A stretch of DNA of 64,000 nt, taken from positions 1 to 64,000 of the IMG/VR virus record IMGVR_UViG_3300023176_005537; one strand, given 5' to 3'. This document shows positions 32,414 to 40,177 of this stretch, piece by piece. A model generated the notes under the pieces. The model was not told the origin of the DNA, did no database searches, and saw nothing but the letters and a program-made list of their open reading frames with translations. The DNA is from a virus. A program made the position numbers and the translations under genes. How positions within the stretch are numbered: position 1 is the first letter of the stretch; each line of letters begins with the position of its first letter.

Positions 32414-33325
32414 ATGCCGCACATGACTTGGAAGTCGGAATTGGAAAAAAGAGTCGCAATCATCGAGGAGTTTCTCCGTTTTCACAATGAAAACAAGGAG
32501 TTCAACAAAGAGGCTTCGTATGGGCTACACAGGTTCCTCAAAGAAGAGGAGACTGTCTCGGTTCTTCGCGATCTGGCGGCTATCGCACCAGCAGATCACA
32601 GGATCAATGTTGCGACATACTCGGAGGACGTGTGTCCACCCCTGCACAAACGCTACATGGAGATCGGATATACAATGCGCAACGCTATTGATCAGACTTC
32701 AGGGAACCTTCAGGATTATCTGGAAGACTACAAGAAGCTGATCGCGTCGGAGGTGACATTCAGAGACAAAACACATTCTGAAGAAATGCTCGCCCTCTGG
32801 GAGCTTTTCAAAAGATCAGCCCGTGAAGGTTCCCTGAAGCCCGGAGGTGATCAATTCAAGAACATGGGGGCGGAACCAACAAAGCAGCAGCATGATGAGC
32901 TTTTCTACTACGATGGCGACAAGGTATGCCTCAAGTACAACAGTTGGGCTAACGACCAGTTTAAAACGAAGTACCAGTGGATGAGGTGTCTTTCAAAGCC
33001 AAAATACAATCAGGGTCAGACCGTTTATTTCAAGACCAACGCCCCTGTTCGCAAGGGTCGCGGCTACTGGTACAGCAGCATTACTGACGTAGAAAAAGCC
33101 GAGAGAAAGCTGGCAGAAGAGAAGGCGGCTGGTACGCTGACAAACAAACCTGCCCTTGTTATCGAGGTTCCGGAGATTGTTCCGGAGGGTGATTACCAAG
33201 GCAACCGTCTTTACAAGGTGATGCTTCCGGGGTATCCTGCTCCTGTTTGCCTCCCAGAGCGGTGCTTCAAGAAGTCTATTTCTACCAGAGGTAGGAAGAA
33301 AAACAAAAGCAATCTTCCTGCATAA
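32414..33325 (+). CDS. Accessory protein with C-terminal barrel domain, paralogue 1
   Basis: 303 residues from ATG 32414 (GAGGAGG upstream). A helical N-terminal half is followed by a domain also present in 33473: LWELFKRSAREGS, FKNMGAEPTKQQHDELFYYDG, LSKPKYNQGQTVYFKTNAPVRKG, and PALVIEVPEIVPEGDYQGNRLYKV...PAPVCLPERCFKKS. The last part is an all-beta, SH3-like region ending in a basic tail. Function unknown. Confidence 0.8.
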   Translation: MPHMTWKSELEKRVAIIEEFLRFHNENKEFNKEASYGLHRFLKEEETVSVLRDLAAIAPADHRINVATYSEDVCPPLHKRYMEIGYTMRNAIDQTSGNLQDYLEDYKKLIASEVTFRDKTHSEEMLALWELFKRSAREGSLKPGGDQFKNMGAEPTKQQHDELFYYDGDKVCLKYNSWANDQFKTKYQWMRCLSKPKYNQGQTVYFKTNAPVRKGRGYWYSSITDVEKAERKLAEEKAAGTLTNKPALVIEVPEIVPEGDYQGNRLYKVMLPGYPAPVCLPERCFKKSISTRGRKKNKSNLPA

Positions 33326-33340
33326 AAAAAGATTCACCAG

Positions 33341-33402
33341 CAAGATCAAGGGGTTGGAAACCAGAGTGCGTCAACCCCCTGATTTTGTTGAAGATCTTTT
33401 TC
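33341..33402 (+). terminator. Large terminator hairpin before paralogue 2
   Basis: ATCAAGGGGTTG and CAACCCCCTGAT form a stem around a 15-nt loop; U-rich GATCTTTTT follows. Near-identical hairpin at 34152-34214 and relatives at 38121 and 39381. Confidence 0.75.
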
Positions 33403-33403
33403 C

Positions 33404-33432
33404 TTGATCGATCCTACCAGATCGGCTATAAT
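33404..33432 (+). promoter_or_regulatory. Sigma70-type promoter, terminator-linked cassette
   Basis: TTGATC, 17-bp spacer, TATAAT, directly after the hairpin T-run. Same leader as 34216. Confidence 0.8.
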
Positions 33433-33472
33433 GGTCGTCGTTGGTGAGAACACAAATGACAAGGAGAAAAGA

Positions 33473-34138
33473 ATGTTCAGCGCAGAATACTGTAAAGCGT
33501 CGGAACGAGATCTACGAAGACTCATTGAGTCAGAGGAGGCTTTCAAAAATAAAACACACTGGGATCAAATAATCCCCCTGTGGGATCTTTTCCGTAGATC
33601 CGCACGGGAGGGTTCGATCGTACCCAGAGGCGGCTTTGCAGCCCCCAACCTCTTCGAGAACATGGGGGCGGAGCCAACAAAAGAGCAGTATGATAGGCTT
33701 TTTTACTGTGATGGAGGGCGGCTTTTCCTCCAGTATAACTCCTGCGTCACCGACTCATTCACCGACAGGTACGGGTGGATGAAGCAGCTTTCAAAGCCAA
33801 AATACAAACAGGGGCAGACGATCTACTTCAAGGCAAACGCCCCTGTTCGCAAGGGTAAGCGCGGTATCCTCCAGAAGTTGTCGCGCTGGGGCAACTTCAA
33901 CGAAGTAGAGAAAGCCGAGGAGAAGCTAGCCAAAGAGAAGGAGGCTGGCACGTTGGCAAACAAGCCCGCCCTTGTCATCGAGGTTCCGGAGATCGTCCCG
34001 GAGGGCGACTATAAAGGGAACCGTCTCTATAAGCTTGAGATTTCGGGGTATCCTGCTCCGGTGATCCTTCCAGAGAGGTGCTTCAAGAAGTCTAACACGG
34101 TCAGACGTAGGAAGAAGAAAAGCAACAAACCTTCATAA
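33473..34138 (+). CDS. Accessory protein with C-terminal barrel domain, paralogue 2
   Basis: 221 residues from ATG 33473 (AAGGAG upstream). Matches the C-terminal two-thirds of 32414 closely (LWDLFRRSAREGS, ENMGAEPTKEQYDRLFY, LSKPKYKQGQTIYFKANAPVRKG, PALVIEVPEIVPEGDYKGNRLYKL) but lacks its helical N-terminus. A tandem duplicate with its own terminator-promoter unit. Confidence 0.8.
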   Translation: MFSAEYCKASERDLRRLIESEEAFKNKTHWDQIIPLWDLFRRSAREGSIVPRGGFAAPNLFENMGAEPTKEQYDRLFYCDGGRLFLQYNSCVTDSFTDRYGWMKQLSKPKYKQGQTIYFKANAPVRKGKRGILQKLSRWGNFNEVEKAEEKLAKEKEAGTLANKPALVIEVPEIVPEGDYKGNRLYKLEISGYPAPVILPERCFKKSNTVRRRKKKSNKPS

Positions 34139-34151
34139 AAAAGATTCATCA

Positions 34152-34214
34152 GCAAGATCAAGGAGTTGGAAACCAGAGTGCGTCAACGCTTTGATTTTGT
34201 TGAAGATCTTTTTT
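34152..34214 (+). terminator. Large terminator hairpin before 34282 gene
   Basis: Near-copy of 33341-33402: AAGGAGTTG and CAACGCTTT arms, then GATCTTTTTT. Confidence 0.65.
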
Positions 34215-34215
34215 G

Positions 34216-34244
34216 TTGACCGATCCTGCCAGATCGGCTATAAT
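34216..34244 (+). promoter_or_regulatory. Sigma70-type promoter, terminator-linked cassette
   Basis: TTGACC, 17-bp spacer with GATCCTGCCAGATC, TATAAT. Spacer and leader match 33404. Confidence 0.82.
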
Positions 34245-34281
34245 GGTCGTCGTTGGTGAGAACACAAACGAGGAGGATGCG

Positions 34282-34908
34282 ATGAGCGTCAAAAAGAAGA
34301 TCAAAGAGATGAAGGATCGCGGTGGCTACAAGGCTCTCACAGAGTGGGAGCAGCGGTTCTGTGATTCTGTTCTTTCCTCCAAGTATGACTCCCTGACCTA
34401 TCGACAGGAGCCGTACTTTGAGAGGATCATGAAGAAAACCTCCCCAGAGCGTATGAATGGCCTCGCCCTCTGGCAGAGGAGCGGCGGCTACACTGAAGAA
34501 AGAAAGGCGATCGCAAAGATCGTCGCCCCTTATTACCTGCGAGGCAAGAAGTATTTCTATGACCTCGCCAAGCAAGCCCTCGAAGGGAAAGAGCTTTCCT
34601 TTGGTCAATACAAGGCTATGTGCGAGAACAAGTACGCACGAGCCATTGTAGAGGCTCACAGAGCCAAGCCAAAATACAAAGAAGGCGATCAAGTCTTCGT
34701 CACCACCAACATAAAGGGGGATTCCTCTACACAGAAGAGGGAATACTTCAGCAAAATCAGAGGTTTGCGAGGAACGCCTCTTTTTATTCTCGAAGTCAAC
34801 GCGGAGACACCCCTATCCCCCGCGAAGGGCGCGAAACAATACCGCGTTCTTCCGATCGGAGGGGAGCCAGTTTTGATTGAGGAGCGAAACCTCAAAAAGC
34901 GGAAGTAA
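34282..34908 (+). CDS. Accessory basic protein, diverged paralogue 3
   Basis: 208 residues from ATG 34282 (GAGGAGG upstream). A different helical N-terminal region, then KPKYKEGDQVFVTTN and FILEVN...YRVLPIGGEPVLIEERNLKKRK, which repeats the layout of the 32414/33473 barrel (KPKYxxGQxVYF ... PVxLPERCFKK). Basic ends. Function unknown. Confidence 0.76.
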   Translation: MSVKKKIKEMKDRGGYKALTEWEQRFCDSVLSSKYDSLTYRQEPYFERIMKKTSPERMNGLALWQRSGGYTEERKAIAKIVAPYYLRGKKYFYDLAKQALEGKELSFGQYKAMCENKYARAIVEAHRAKPKYKEGDQVFVTTNIKGDSSTQKREYFSKIRGLRGTPLFILEVNAETPLSPAKGAKQYRVLPIGGEPVLIEERNLKKRK

Positions 34909-34941
34909 ACCAAGAACTTACAAAATAGTTGAAAAAAGTTC

Positions 34942-34971
34942 TTGACTGATCCTGTCAGATCGTGCAATAAT
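34942..34971 (+). promoter_or_regulatory. Sigma70-type promoter, TTGACTGATCC family, upstream of an attenuator
   Basis: TTGACT, 18-bp spacer, AATAAT, with the UP-like CAAAATAGTTGAAAA upstream. A terminator hairpin begins 15 bp after the -10 box. Confidence 0.8.
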
Positions 34972-34985
34972 GTTTGCACATCGTC

Positions 34986-35015
34986 GGGAGTGAGATTGTC
35001 TCCTCCCATTTTTTT
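34986..35015 (+). terminator. Leader terminator/attenuator before the MoxR gene
   Basis: GGGAGtGAGA-ttg-TCTCCTCCC, a strong stem with one bulge, followed by ATTTTTTT. It lies between promoter 34942 and ATG 35043, so transcripts must read through it to reach the MoxR gene. Confidence 0.72.
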
Positions 35016-35042
35016 CAAGCCATTCTTTCTAGGAGAAACATC

Positions 35043-36092
35043 ATGGCTATTGATTTCAAAACCTTCAATTCCGTCGTCCCCCATGTTGTCGCAGACCTCA
35101 AACCCGTCCTGATCCGTGGTAGACACGGGGTCGGAAAGTCCGAGACCGTCTATCAGATCGCAGAAAAGATCGGCCTGCCCGTGGTGGAGCGTCGTGCTTC
35201 TCAAATGACCGAGGGCGATCTGATCGGATTGCCCGTCGTGGACGGAGAAGCTACAAGCTGGAACCCTCCCGACTGGTTCAAGACCGCTTGCAGCGAGCCT
35301 GTGGTCTTGTTTCTTGACGAGATTGATCGAGCCACCCTCGAAGTCCGTCAAGGGATCTTCGAGCTTACCGATAGCCGCAAGCTCAACGGTCACGCTCTCC
35401 ACGAGCAGACCGTGATCTTCGGTGCTATCAACGGTGGGGAGCATGGCTCCCAATACCAAGTCGGCGAGTTTGACCCTGCCGAATTGGATCGCTGGACGGT
35501 CTTCGATGTTGAGCCAAGCGTCGAGGACTGGCTCACTTGGGCAGCGGATCACGTTGACCAGAAGATCTGGGACTTCGTGAACCAGAACCGCCAACACCTC
35601 GAACACAAGGAAGACTTTGAGCCAAACAAAGTGTACCCTTCCCGACGTTCGTGGAAGCGGCTGTCCGATTGTCTCGTCAAAGGCGACCTCTTGAACGAGG
35701 CCTCGCCTGTTCTGTTCCAGTTGTCCGTAGCCTACGTCGGCTTCGAGGCTGGCGTGGCTCTCAACGACTTCATCGACCAGTACAAGAGCGTCGTTACCAT
35801 CGAGCAACTGCTCGACAAGGGCGATGTGAAGGCAACCAAAGACTTCAGCATCAACGACCACTGCGCGATGATCGAGAAGATCGACGCTGCAAAGGTGTTT
35901 GACTCCATCCTTCCTGCGGGAAGAATGAAGAACCTCGCCAAGTACTTTGTGACGCTTCCCTCCGAGGTGGCGGTCAAACTGTGGGCTCAGATGGGCTCCT
36001 CCGGTCGTCCGGTGGAGAACAGCACCGCGTTCCACAAAGAGCCGGGTGTGTCCGAGGCTTTCGTCAAAATGTACGCTTCTCAAAACAAATAA
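35043..36092 (+). CDS. MoxR-type AAA+ ATPase
   Basis: 349 residues from ATG 35043 (AGGAG upstream). Walker A GRHGVGKS (26-33), Walker B LFLDEID (89-95), sensor-like IFGAINGG, and an arginine-finger-like LDRWTVFDV. The MoxR pattern 'GDLIGLPV..GEATSWNPPDW' is present. MoxR ATPases act as chaperones with VWA proteins, remodelling or loading metal/cofactors on targets (RavA-ViaA, NorQ-NorD types). The next gene is a VWA protein, so they likely work as a pair. Confidence 0.92.
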   Translation: MAIDFKTFNSVVPHVVADLKPVLIRGRHGVGKSETVYQIAEKIGLPVVERRASQMTEGDLIGLPVVDGEATSWNPPDWFKTACSEPVVLFLDEIDRATLEVRQGIFELTDSRKLNGHALHEQTVIFGAINGGEHGSQYQVGEFDPAELDRWTVFDVEPSVEDWLTWAADHVDQKIWDFVNQNRQHLEHKEDFEPNKVYPSRRSWKRLSDCLVKGDLLNEASPVLFQLSVAYVGFEAGVALNDFIDQYKSVVTIEQLLDKGDVKATKDFSINDHCAMIEKIDAAKVFDSILPAGRMKNLAKYFVTLPSEVAVKLWAQMGSSGRPVENSTAFHKEPGVSEAFVKMYASQNK

Positions 36093-36104
36093 TCCTTTTT
36101 CCGC

Positions 36105-36134
36105 TTGACAAACGATCGGGGTTTTTGCTATAAT
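36105..36134 (+). promoter_or_regulatory. Sigma70-type promoter for the VWA gene
   Basis: TTGACA, 18-bp spacer, TATAAT; leader GGACATTGGCAAAAC similar to 29084 and 31644 transcripts. Confidence 0.82.
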
Positions 36135-36177
36135 GTGTGGACATTGGCAAAACCCCTTTCGTTTTTGGAGGATCGCT

Positions 36178-37341
36178 ATGTTCGATCTAAATGATCACAC
36201 CGCCCGTGTTCTCGTGGGTGAACCGTTCTTTGCTGCCCTGTCCCGCAGGGTGGAGAAGAGGATCAACAAGGACATCCCGACCGCTGGCGTTCGCGTCAAC
36301 GAGCGCGGGTTCTACGAGATGGTCTACAATCCGGATTTCTTCGAGACTCTCACAGACCGAGAGATCGGTGGTGTCCTCAAGCACGAGTTTTACCACCTGA
36401 TCTTCCGGCATTGCGAAGAGCGTCTCCCCGAAGGGGGCATGTCGAAGATTTGGAACATTGCCACCGATCTGGCTATCAACAGCCACCTGATCGGTGAACT
36501 GCCGGAGAATGGCTGCATTCCGGGTCAGGGGCATTTCAAGGACTATCCTGTCGGCCTCTCTTCCGAGCAGTATCTCAAAATGCTGCAAGATGATCCACGC
36601 TCCCAGTCCAGTGGTGGCGGGGAAGATGGAGAAGAAGGAGACGGTCTTCCCGATAACATGGACGATCACTCCGGCTGGGGTGGTGACAAGGACAGCGAAG
36701 ACAAAAAGGAGCAAGCCAAGCAGAGGCTCAAGGAAGCCCTCAAAGGGGCTGCTGAGGAGGCTGCGAAGCGTGACTGGGGGTCTGTGTCCAATTCCGTGCG
36801 AGAGACCGTTATGGAGGCTCTCAAGAGCCGTCTGGACTGGCGCAAGGTTCTGCGTTACTTCGTAAAGTGTTCACAGAACGCTCACAAGAAAAGCACGATC
36901 AAAAGGATCAACAAGCGGTTTCCCTACATCCACGCCGGACGTAGAGCAGACCGCGTTGCCAACGTCGCGATCTCGATTGATCAGTCCGGATCGGTGTCTG
37001 AAGAGATGCTAGCCGCGTTCTACGCGGAGTTGGACAAGCTGTCCACACTGGCAACGTTCACTGTGATCCCCTTCGACACGAGGGTAGAAGAGGAGCATGT
37101 CTTCATCTGGAAGAAGGGAATGACCCACAAGAAGGAGCGTTACCTTCACGGTGGGACTTGTTTCGACGCTCCCACCGCGTTTGTGAACGATCGTGACTTC
37201 GACGGTCACATCATCCTGACGGACATGGAGGCTCCTAAGCCTCGGCGTTCAAAGTGTCAGAGAATGTGGCTCACAACCCAAGACTGCAAAGACAGAGTGT
37301 ACTGGTCAACCCACGAGAGAATCGTCGCTATCGACGATTGA
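36178..37341 (+). CDS. VWA domain protein with metallopeptidase-like N-terminus (DUF2201 type)
   Basis: 387 residues from ATG 36178 (TGGAGG upstream). N-terminal zincin-like part with LKHEFYHLIFRH (HExxH 69-73) and IWNIATDLAINSHL; an acidic, glycine-rich linker (about 140-175); then a VWA domain with MIDAS SIDQSGSVS (DxSxS 268-272), FDTRVEE and ILTDMEAP. It is the natural partner of the MoxR ATPase. In host pathways such pairs mature metalloenzymes or protein complexes; the phage target is unknown. Confidence 0.9.
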   Translation: MFDLNDHTARVLVGEPFFAALSRRVEKRINKDIPTAGVRVNERGFYEMVYNPDFFETLTDREIGGVLKHEFYHLIFRHCEERLPEGGMSKIWNIATDLAINSHLIGELPENGCIPGQGHFKDYPVGLSSEQYLKMLQDDPRSQSSGGGEDGEEGDGLPDNMDDHSGWGGDKDSEDKKEQAKQRLKEALKGAAEEAAKRDWGSVSNSVRETVMEALKSRLDWRKVLRYFVKCSQNAHKKSTIKRINKRFPYIHAGRRADRVANVAISIDQSGSVSEEMLAAFYAELDKLSTLATFTVIPFDTRVEEEHVFIWKKGMTHKKERYLHGGTCFDAPTAFVNDRDFDGHIILTDMEAPKPRRSKCQRMWLTTQDCKDRVYWSTHERIVAIDD

Positions 37342-37355
37342 GAGGAAAGAAAAGA

Positions 37356-37787
37356 ATGTATCAACCCCATGCCTTCGACGAGAGAGTAGCAGAAGGTTTC
37401 GCAAACTACGAGAAAGAGGAGAAGACAATGACAGACGTATCCATTTCAAGCGGCGCATTCCGCGCTTACATGGAGCAGAATTATTTAAACCAGTTGGACA
37501 AGGAAGCTCTGTTGGAGATGCTGGTGGAGGTTCTTCCCCTCGAAGACCTCGTGCTTCTAGCAAGAGAAGTGTGGGATCTTCCCTTCGCGATGAAGCCAGA
37601 TGGCTCCGTTGCCATCGAGGATGTGGAGCAGTTGCTAGTCCCAGACTACAACGATCCTCTCGACGACGACGAGGATTGTGGCTGTGATGAATGGCAAGAG
37701 GACGAGGAATACCTCGAATACACGGGGATGGGAGAAGACCTCGAAACCTCTTACCGCGAGGACTTCGAAAGGTTGGTCGGACAATGA
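37356..37787 (+). CDS. Acidic protein, unknown
   Basis: 143 residues from ATG 37356 (AGAGGAAAG upstream). Strongly acidic C-terminal half (PLDDDEDCGCDEWQEDEEYLEYTG); N-terminal helix-rich. It follows the VWA gene by 14 bp, so it may be made with it. A DNA-mimic role is possible on charge alone. Confidence 0.75.
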   Translation: MYQPHAFDERVAEGFANYEKEEKTMTDVSISSGAFRAYMEQNYLNQLDKEALLEMLVEVLPLEDLVLLAREVWDLPFAMKPDGSVAIEDVEQLLVPDYNDPLDDDEDCGCDEWQEDEEYLEYTGMGEDLETSYREDFERLVGQ

Positions 37788-38017
37788 GAGAGTTGATACA
37801 GGAGACATATCAAAAATACCGTGATATTTCACAGTGTTCCCCCCAAATGTTTGTGACAGCCACTTGGACTGATCTTCTCGCTCTTGCCGAGGGTGACAGG
37901 CTTGAAGAGCTTTTGGAGGAAGGGTTGATCCCCAACCTCCCACCAGAGGCTTGGCAGGGGATTGTGGAAGACCTAAAGCCCCACTACGAGCTAGCTTTGT
38001 GGAAGGTATCGCCATGA
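37784..38017 (+). CDS. Small acidic protein, unknown
   Basis: 77 residues from ATG 37784, ATGA overlap with 37356. MRELIQETYQKYRDI then acidic helices (EGDRLEELLEEGLIPNLPPEAWQGIVEDL). No family recognised. Confidence 0.72.
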   Translation: MRELIQETYQKYRDISQCSPQMFVTATWTDLLALAEGDRLEELLEEGLIPNLPPEAWQGIVEDLKPHYELALWKVSP

Positions 38018-38109
38018 GAGACAGGGAATGGTGGGGGGATTTCCTTTTACTTATCGGGATGTTGCTGGCCTTTCTCTGGGTCAATTCCCTTTTCTTTTTG
38101 TCCAGATAA
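38014..38109 (+). CDS. 31-residue membrane peptide
   Basis: ATG 38014 overlaps the previous stop (ATGA). MRDREWWGDF followed by one hydrophobic helix (LLLIGMLLAFLWVNSLFFL) and SR at the end. Overlap with an upstream gene makes it likely translated; function unknown. Confidence 0.5.
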   Translation: MRDREWWGDFLLLIGMLLAFLWVNSLFFLSR

Positions 38110-38120
38110 AATATTTTCTT

Positions 38121-38186
38121 CAATGAGATCAGGGGGTTGAGAGAGCATCGGCCTCAACTCCTTGGTTTCATTGAGGATCTTTTTTG
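38121..38186 (+). terminator. Large terminator hairpin before the ardC gene
   Basis: Outer arms CAATGA/TCATTG and inner arms GTTGAG/CTCAAC, then GATCTTTTTT. Same class as 33341. Confidence 0.7.
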
Positions 38187-38215
38187 TTGATCGATCCTGA
38201 TCTTTTTGCTATAAT
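38187..38215 (+). promoter_or_regulatory. Sigma70-type promoter, terminator-linked
   Basis: TTGATC, 17-bp spacer (GATCCTGATCTTTTTGC), TATAAT. Spacer identical to 39443. The leader contains the GGGC...GCCC stem-loop (38227-38240) shared with the 40-44 kb transcripts. Confidence 0.82.
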
Positions 38216-38262
38216 AGAGGACACAAGGGCAATGAAGCCCCCAAGAAGGTGGAGACAACGCC

Positions 38263-39141
38263 ATGTCTAGCAAGATCACAAACATCATCATCGAGGACAT
38301 CATCAACCTGATCGAAGAAAGCAAGGAGTTGCCGTGGGAAAAGCCGTGGAACGCGGCAGCATCCAGCCCGCAGAACATGGTATGGCAGAAGCCGTACCGT
38401 GGGATCAACCGCTTCATGTGTTCGCTCACGGCGACCGTGCGAGGCTACAACAGCCCCTTCTGGCTCACCTTTGGGCAGGTCAAGAAGGCCGGAGGCAAGA
38501 TCAAGAAAGGAGAAAAGGCGACAAAGATCGTCAAATGGGGGGCGATCGAGATCAAAGACAAGCAGACGGGAGAGGTGAAAGATAAAATCTGGAAGCCTTT
38601 CAAGTACTTCAAGATCTTCAACGTCGATCAGTGCGAGGGGATCGAGGTTCCAGAACAGGAGATCGAAACCCTCGAATGGAAGCCGCTTGAGCGGTGCGAC
38701 ATGATCATCGAAGGATACGCAGACATCCCCAGCATCGGGGAAGGAGGAGACAGGGCATGCTACATTCCAGCGATGGATGTGATCAAAATGCCCAACAAAA
38801 CGACGTTCAAGAGCGTGGAAGGGTTCTATGCGACCCTGTTCCACGAGCTTGCACACTCAACTGGTGCGAAGCAAAGACTCAACAGGGTCGGCGTGACCGA
38901 TCCGATCCAGTTTGGATCGCACCAATACAGCAAAGAGGAGTTGATCGCGGAGTTTTGCTCCGCCCTGCTTTGCGCTCACGCAGGAATCGAACGCGAAACC
39001 CGAAAGAACTCGGCTGCTTACGTCAAAGGATGGTGTAAGTATCTGAGAGAAAAAGGGAAAGAGATCTTCTCTGCTGCTTCACAGGCAGAGAAGGCTTTTG
39101 ATTACATTGTTTCTCAACAAAAACAGGAGGTTACAGAATGA
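38263..39141 (+). CDS. ArdC-like antirestriction protein (ssDNA-binding + zincin)
   Basis: 292 residues. An N-terminal ArdC/DUF1738-like domain (IINLIEESKELPWEKPWN, NRFMCSLTATVRGYNSPFWLTF, KKGEKATKIVKWG) precedes a zincin-like peptidase domain with FHELAHSTG (HExxH 194-198) and KEELIAEFCSALLC (third ligand). ArdC proteins bind ssDNA and can protect incoming DNA from restriction. That suits an early gene, and this phage also has its own R-M pair. It overlaps the lipoprotein gene by 4 bp. Confidence 0.88.
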   Translation: MSSKITNIIIEDIINLIEESKELPWEKPWNAAASSPQNMVWQKPYRGINRFMCSLTATVRGYNSPFWLTFGQVKKAGGKIKKGEKATKIVKWGAIEIKDKQTGEVKDKIWKPFKYFKIFNVDQCEGIEVPEQEIETLEWKPLERCDMIIEGYADIPSIGEGGDRACYIPAMDVIKMPNKTTFKSVEGFYATLFHELAHSTGAKQRLNRVGVTDPIQFGSHQYSKEELIAEFCSALLCAHAGIERETRKNSAAYVKGWCKYLREKGKEIFSAASQAEKAFDYIVSQQKQEVTE

Positions 39142-39365
39142 GAAAAGCAATTTTGATTATGGTGGTCTTCATGACCCTCGTGTCCATCGGATGCACAGCA
39201 AGCAAAGGAGGCGAAACCGTCGCTGGTGACGCAGCCAGTGAAAAGGTGGCGGAGCCACGAGAAGAGAAAAAAGAAGAAAAACAGGAGGTTGACGGAGGTG
39301 TAGCCGAAGGAGACACAAAAGAAGGAGGCGTTGTGCTTCCCGGAGGCGGCACAAACAAAGACTGA
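39138..39365 (+). CDS. Small lipoprotein
   Basis: 75 residues: signal peptide MRKAILIMVVFMTLVSIGC with lipobox VSIGC, then a mature part of about 55 residues rich in Glu, Lys and Gly. Early expression with ardC fits a superinfection-exclusion or receptor-masking lipoprotein (like T5 Llp), by analogy only. Confidence 0.82.
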   Translation: MRKAILIMVVFMTLVSIGCTASKGGETVAGDAASEKVAEPREEKKEEKQEVDGGVAEGDTKEGGVVLPGGGTNKD

Positions 39366-39380
39366 AAGTTTTTTCCTTAG

Positions 39381-39440
39381 CAAGATCAGGGGGTTGAGTC
39401 AACCAAAGGCTCATCCCCTTGATTTTGTTCAGGATCTTTT
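39381..39440 (+). terminator. Large terminator hairpin after the lipoprotein gene
   Basis: GATCAGGGGGTTGA...CTCATCCCCTTGATT stem, then GATCTTTTATT. Same class as 38121 and 33341. Confidence 0.68.
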
Positions 39441-39442
39441 AT

Positions 39443-39471
39443 TTGATCGATCCTGATCTTTTTGCTATAAT
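39443..39471 (+). promoter_or_regulatory. Sigma70-type promoter, terminator-linked
   Basis: TTGATC, 17-bp spacer identical to that at 38187, TATAAT. Confidence 0.82.
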
Positions 39472-39493
39472 AGGTGCAGAAAGGAGGGAGAGC

Positions 39494-39694
39494 ATGAAAA
39501 GACCAACTGAAGGAGATTGGGTTCACTGTAATTTCCGAGACGAGGAGGGGATCGTTGTTCGCGACTTCTCGCAGACTGAGGGTTGTGGTCATTGGTTGCT
39601 CGTCCTTTTTGTGGGAAGAACCACCCCTGCAAGAACCCTCGGATTCAACCTGCTCGTCCTCGAAAGAGCCGAGGATAACAATGACAAAAATTAA
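39494..39694 (+). CDS. Small SH3-like protein E
   Basis: 66 residues from ATG 39494 (AAGGAGGGAG upstream). RPTEGDWVHCNFRDEEGIVVRDF, LLVLFVGRTTPARTLGFNLLVL: GDWV...GIVV pattern of the family. It overlaps the next gene by 14 bp. Confidence 0.74.
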   Translation: MKRPTEGDWVHCNFRDEEGIVVRDFSQTEGCGHWLLVLFVGRTTPARTLGFNLLVLERAEDNNDKN

Positions 39695-39935
39695 AAAAGG
39701 AGATTGGGTCAGGTATAGCAGCCCTCTCATCAGGTTTAGTTTCCAGTTCATGAAAGAGACTCCGCTGTTTTCTCCAACAGACTACAAGGATGCCGAGAAG
39801 CGACTGCATGGGTTCGTGGTCGGTGAGGAGGGTGATCAATTGCTTGTCCTTCACGCTGGGCAGGACAGCCCCGTCCTGCGTGACAGGCGAGACCTCAAAA
39901 AGATCGAGGATAACAAAACAAACCTTTGTCTTTGA
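39681..39935 (+). CDS. Small SH3-like protein F
   Basis: 84 residues from ATG 39681. KIKKGDWVRYSS, LHGFVVGEEGDQLLVLHAGQDSPVLRDRRDLKKIED: same pattern and order as 39494, so a tandem pair. Last gene before the iteron region. Confidence 0.74.
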   Translation: MTKIKKGDWVRYSSPLIRFSFQFMKETPLFSPTDYKDAEKRLHGFVVGEEGDQLLVLHAGQDSPVLRDRRDLKKIEDNKTNLCL

Positions 39936-40145
39936 TTTAAAAGGAGGAATCACCTTCGAGTGAGAAATCACCTGCGGGGGCAAGAAATCACCTGTGGGTG
40001 GGCAGGAGAAACCACCTAACACCCCCACAGATACGAGAGGAGAAATCACCTGCGCCTTGCCAGAAATCACCTACGGGGGCGCGTGTTTGGAAATCATTGA
40101 AAAGTGTGGGGCTCTTAACCCCAGTAATGGCGCGGGTTTGCGGGG

Positions 40146-40177
40146 TTTTCCACAGGTTTTTCCACAGGAAATCCACA
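40146..40177 (+). other. Three phased DnaA-box-like sites
   Basis: TTTTCCACA at 40146-40154 and 40158-40166 and AAATCCACA at 40169-40177. The first two differ from the DnaA consensus TTATNCACA at one position. Starts are 12 and 11 bp apart. Confidence 0.5.

Noticed and set aside
34689-36083. 464-residue minus-strand ORF
   Set aside because: Lies fully opposite the MoxR gene, which has clear Walker motifs; no ribosome site or promoter on the minus strand.
37254-37355. N-terminal extension of the acidic 37356 protein
   Set aside because: It overlaps the end of the VWA gene in another frame; ATG 37356 has AGAGGAAAG and follows the VWA stop.
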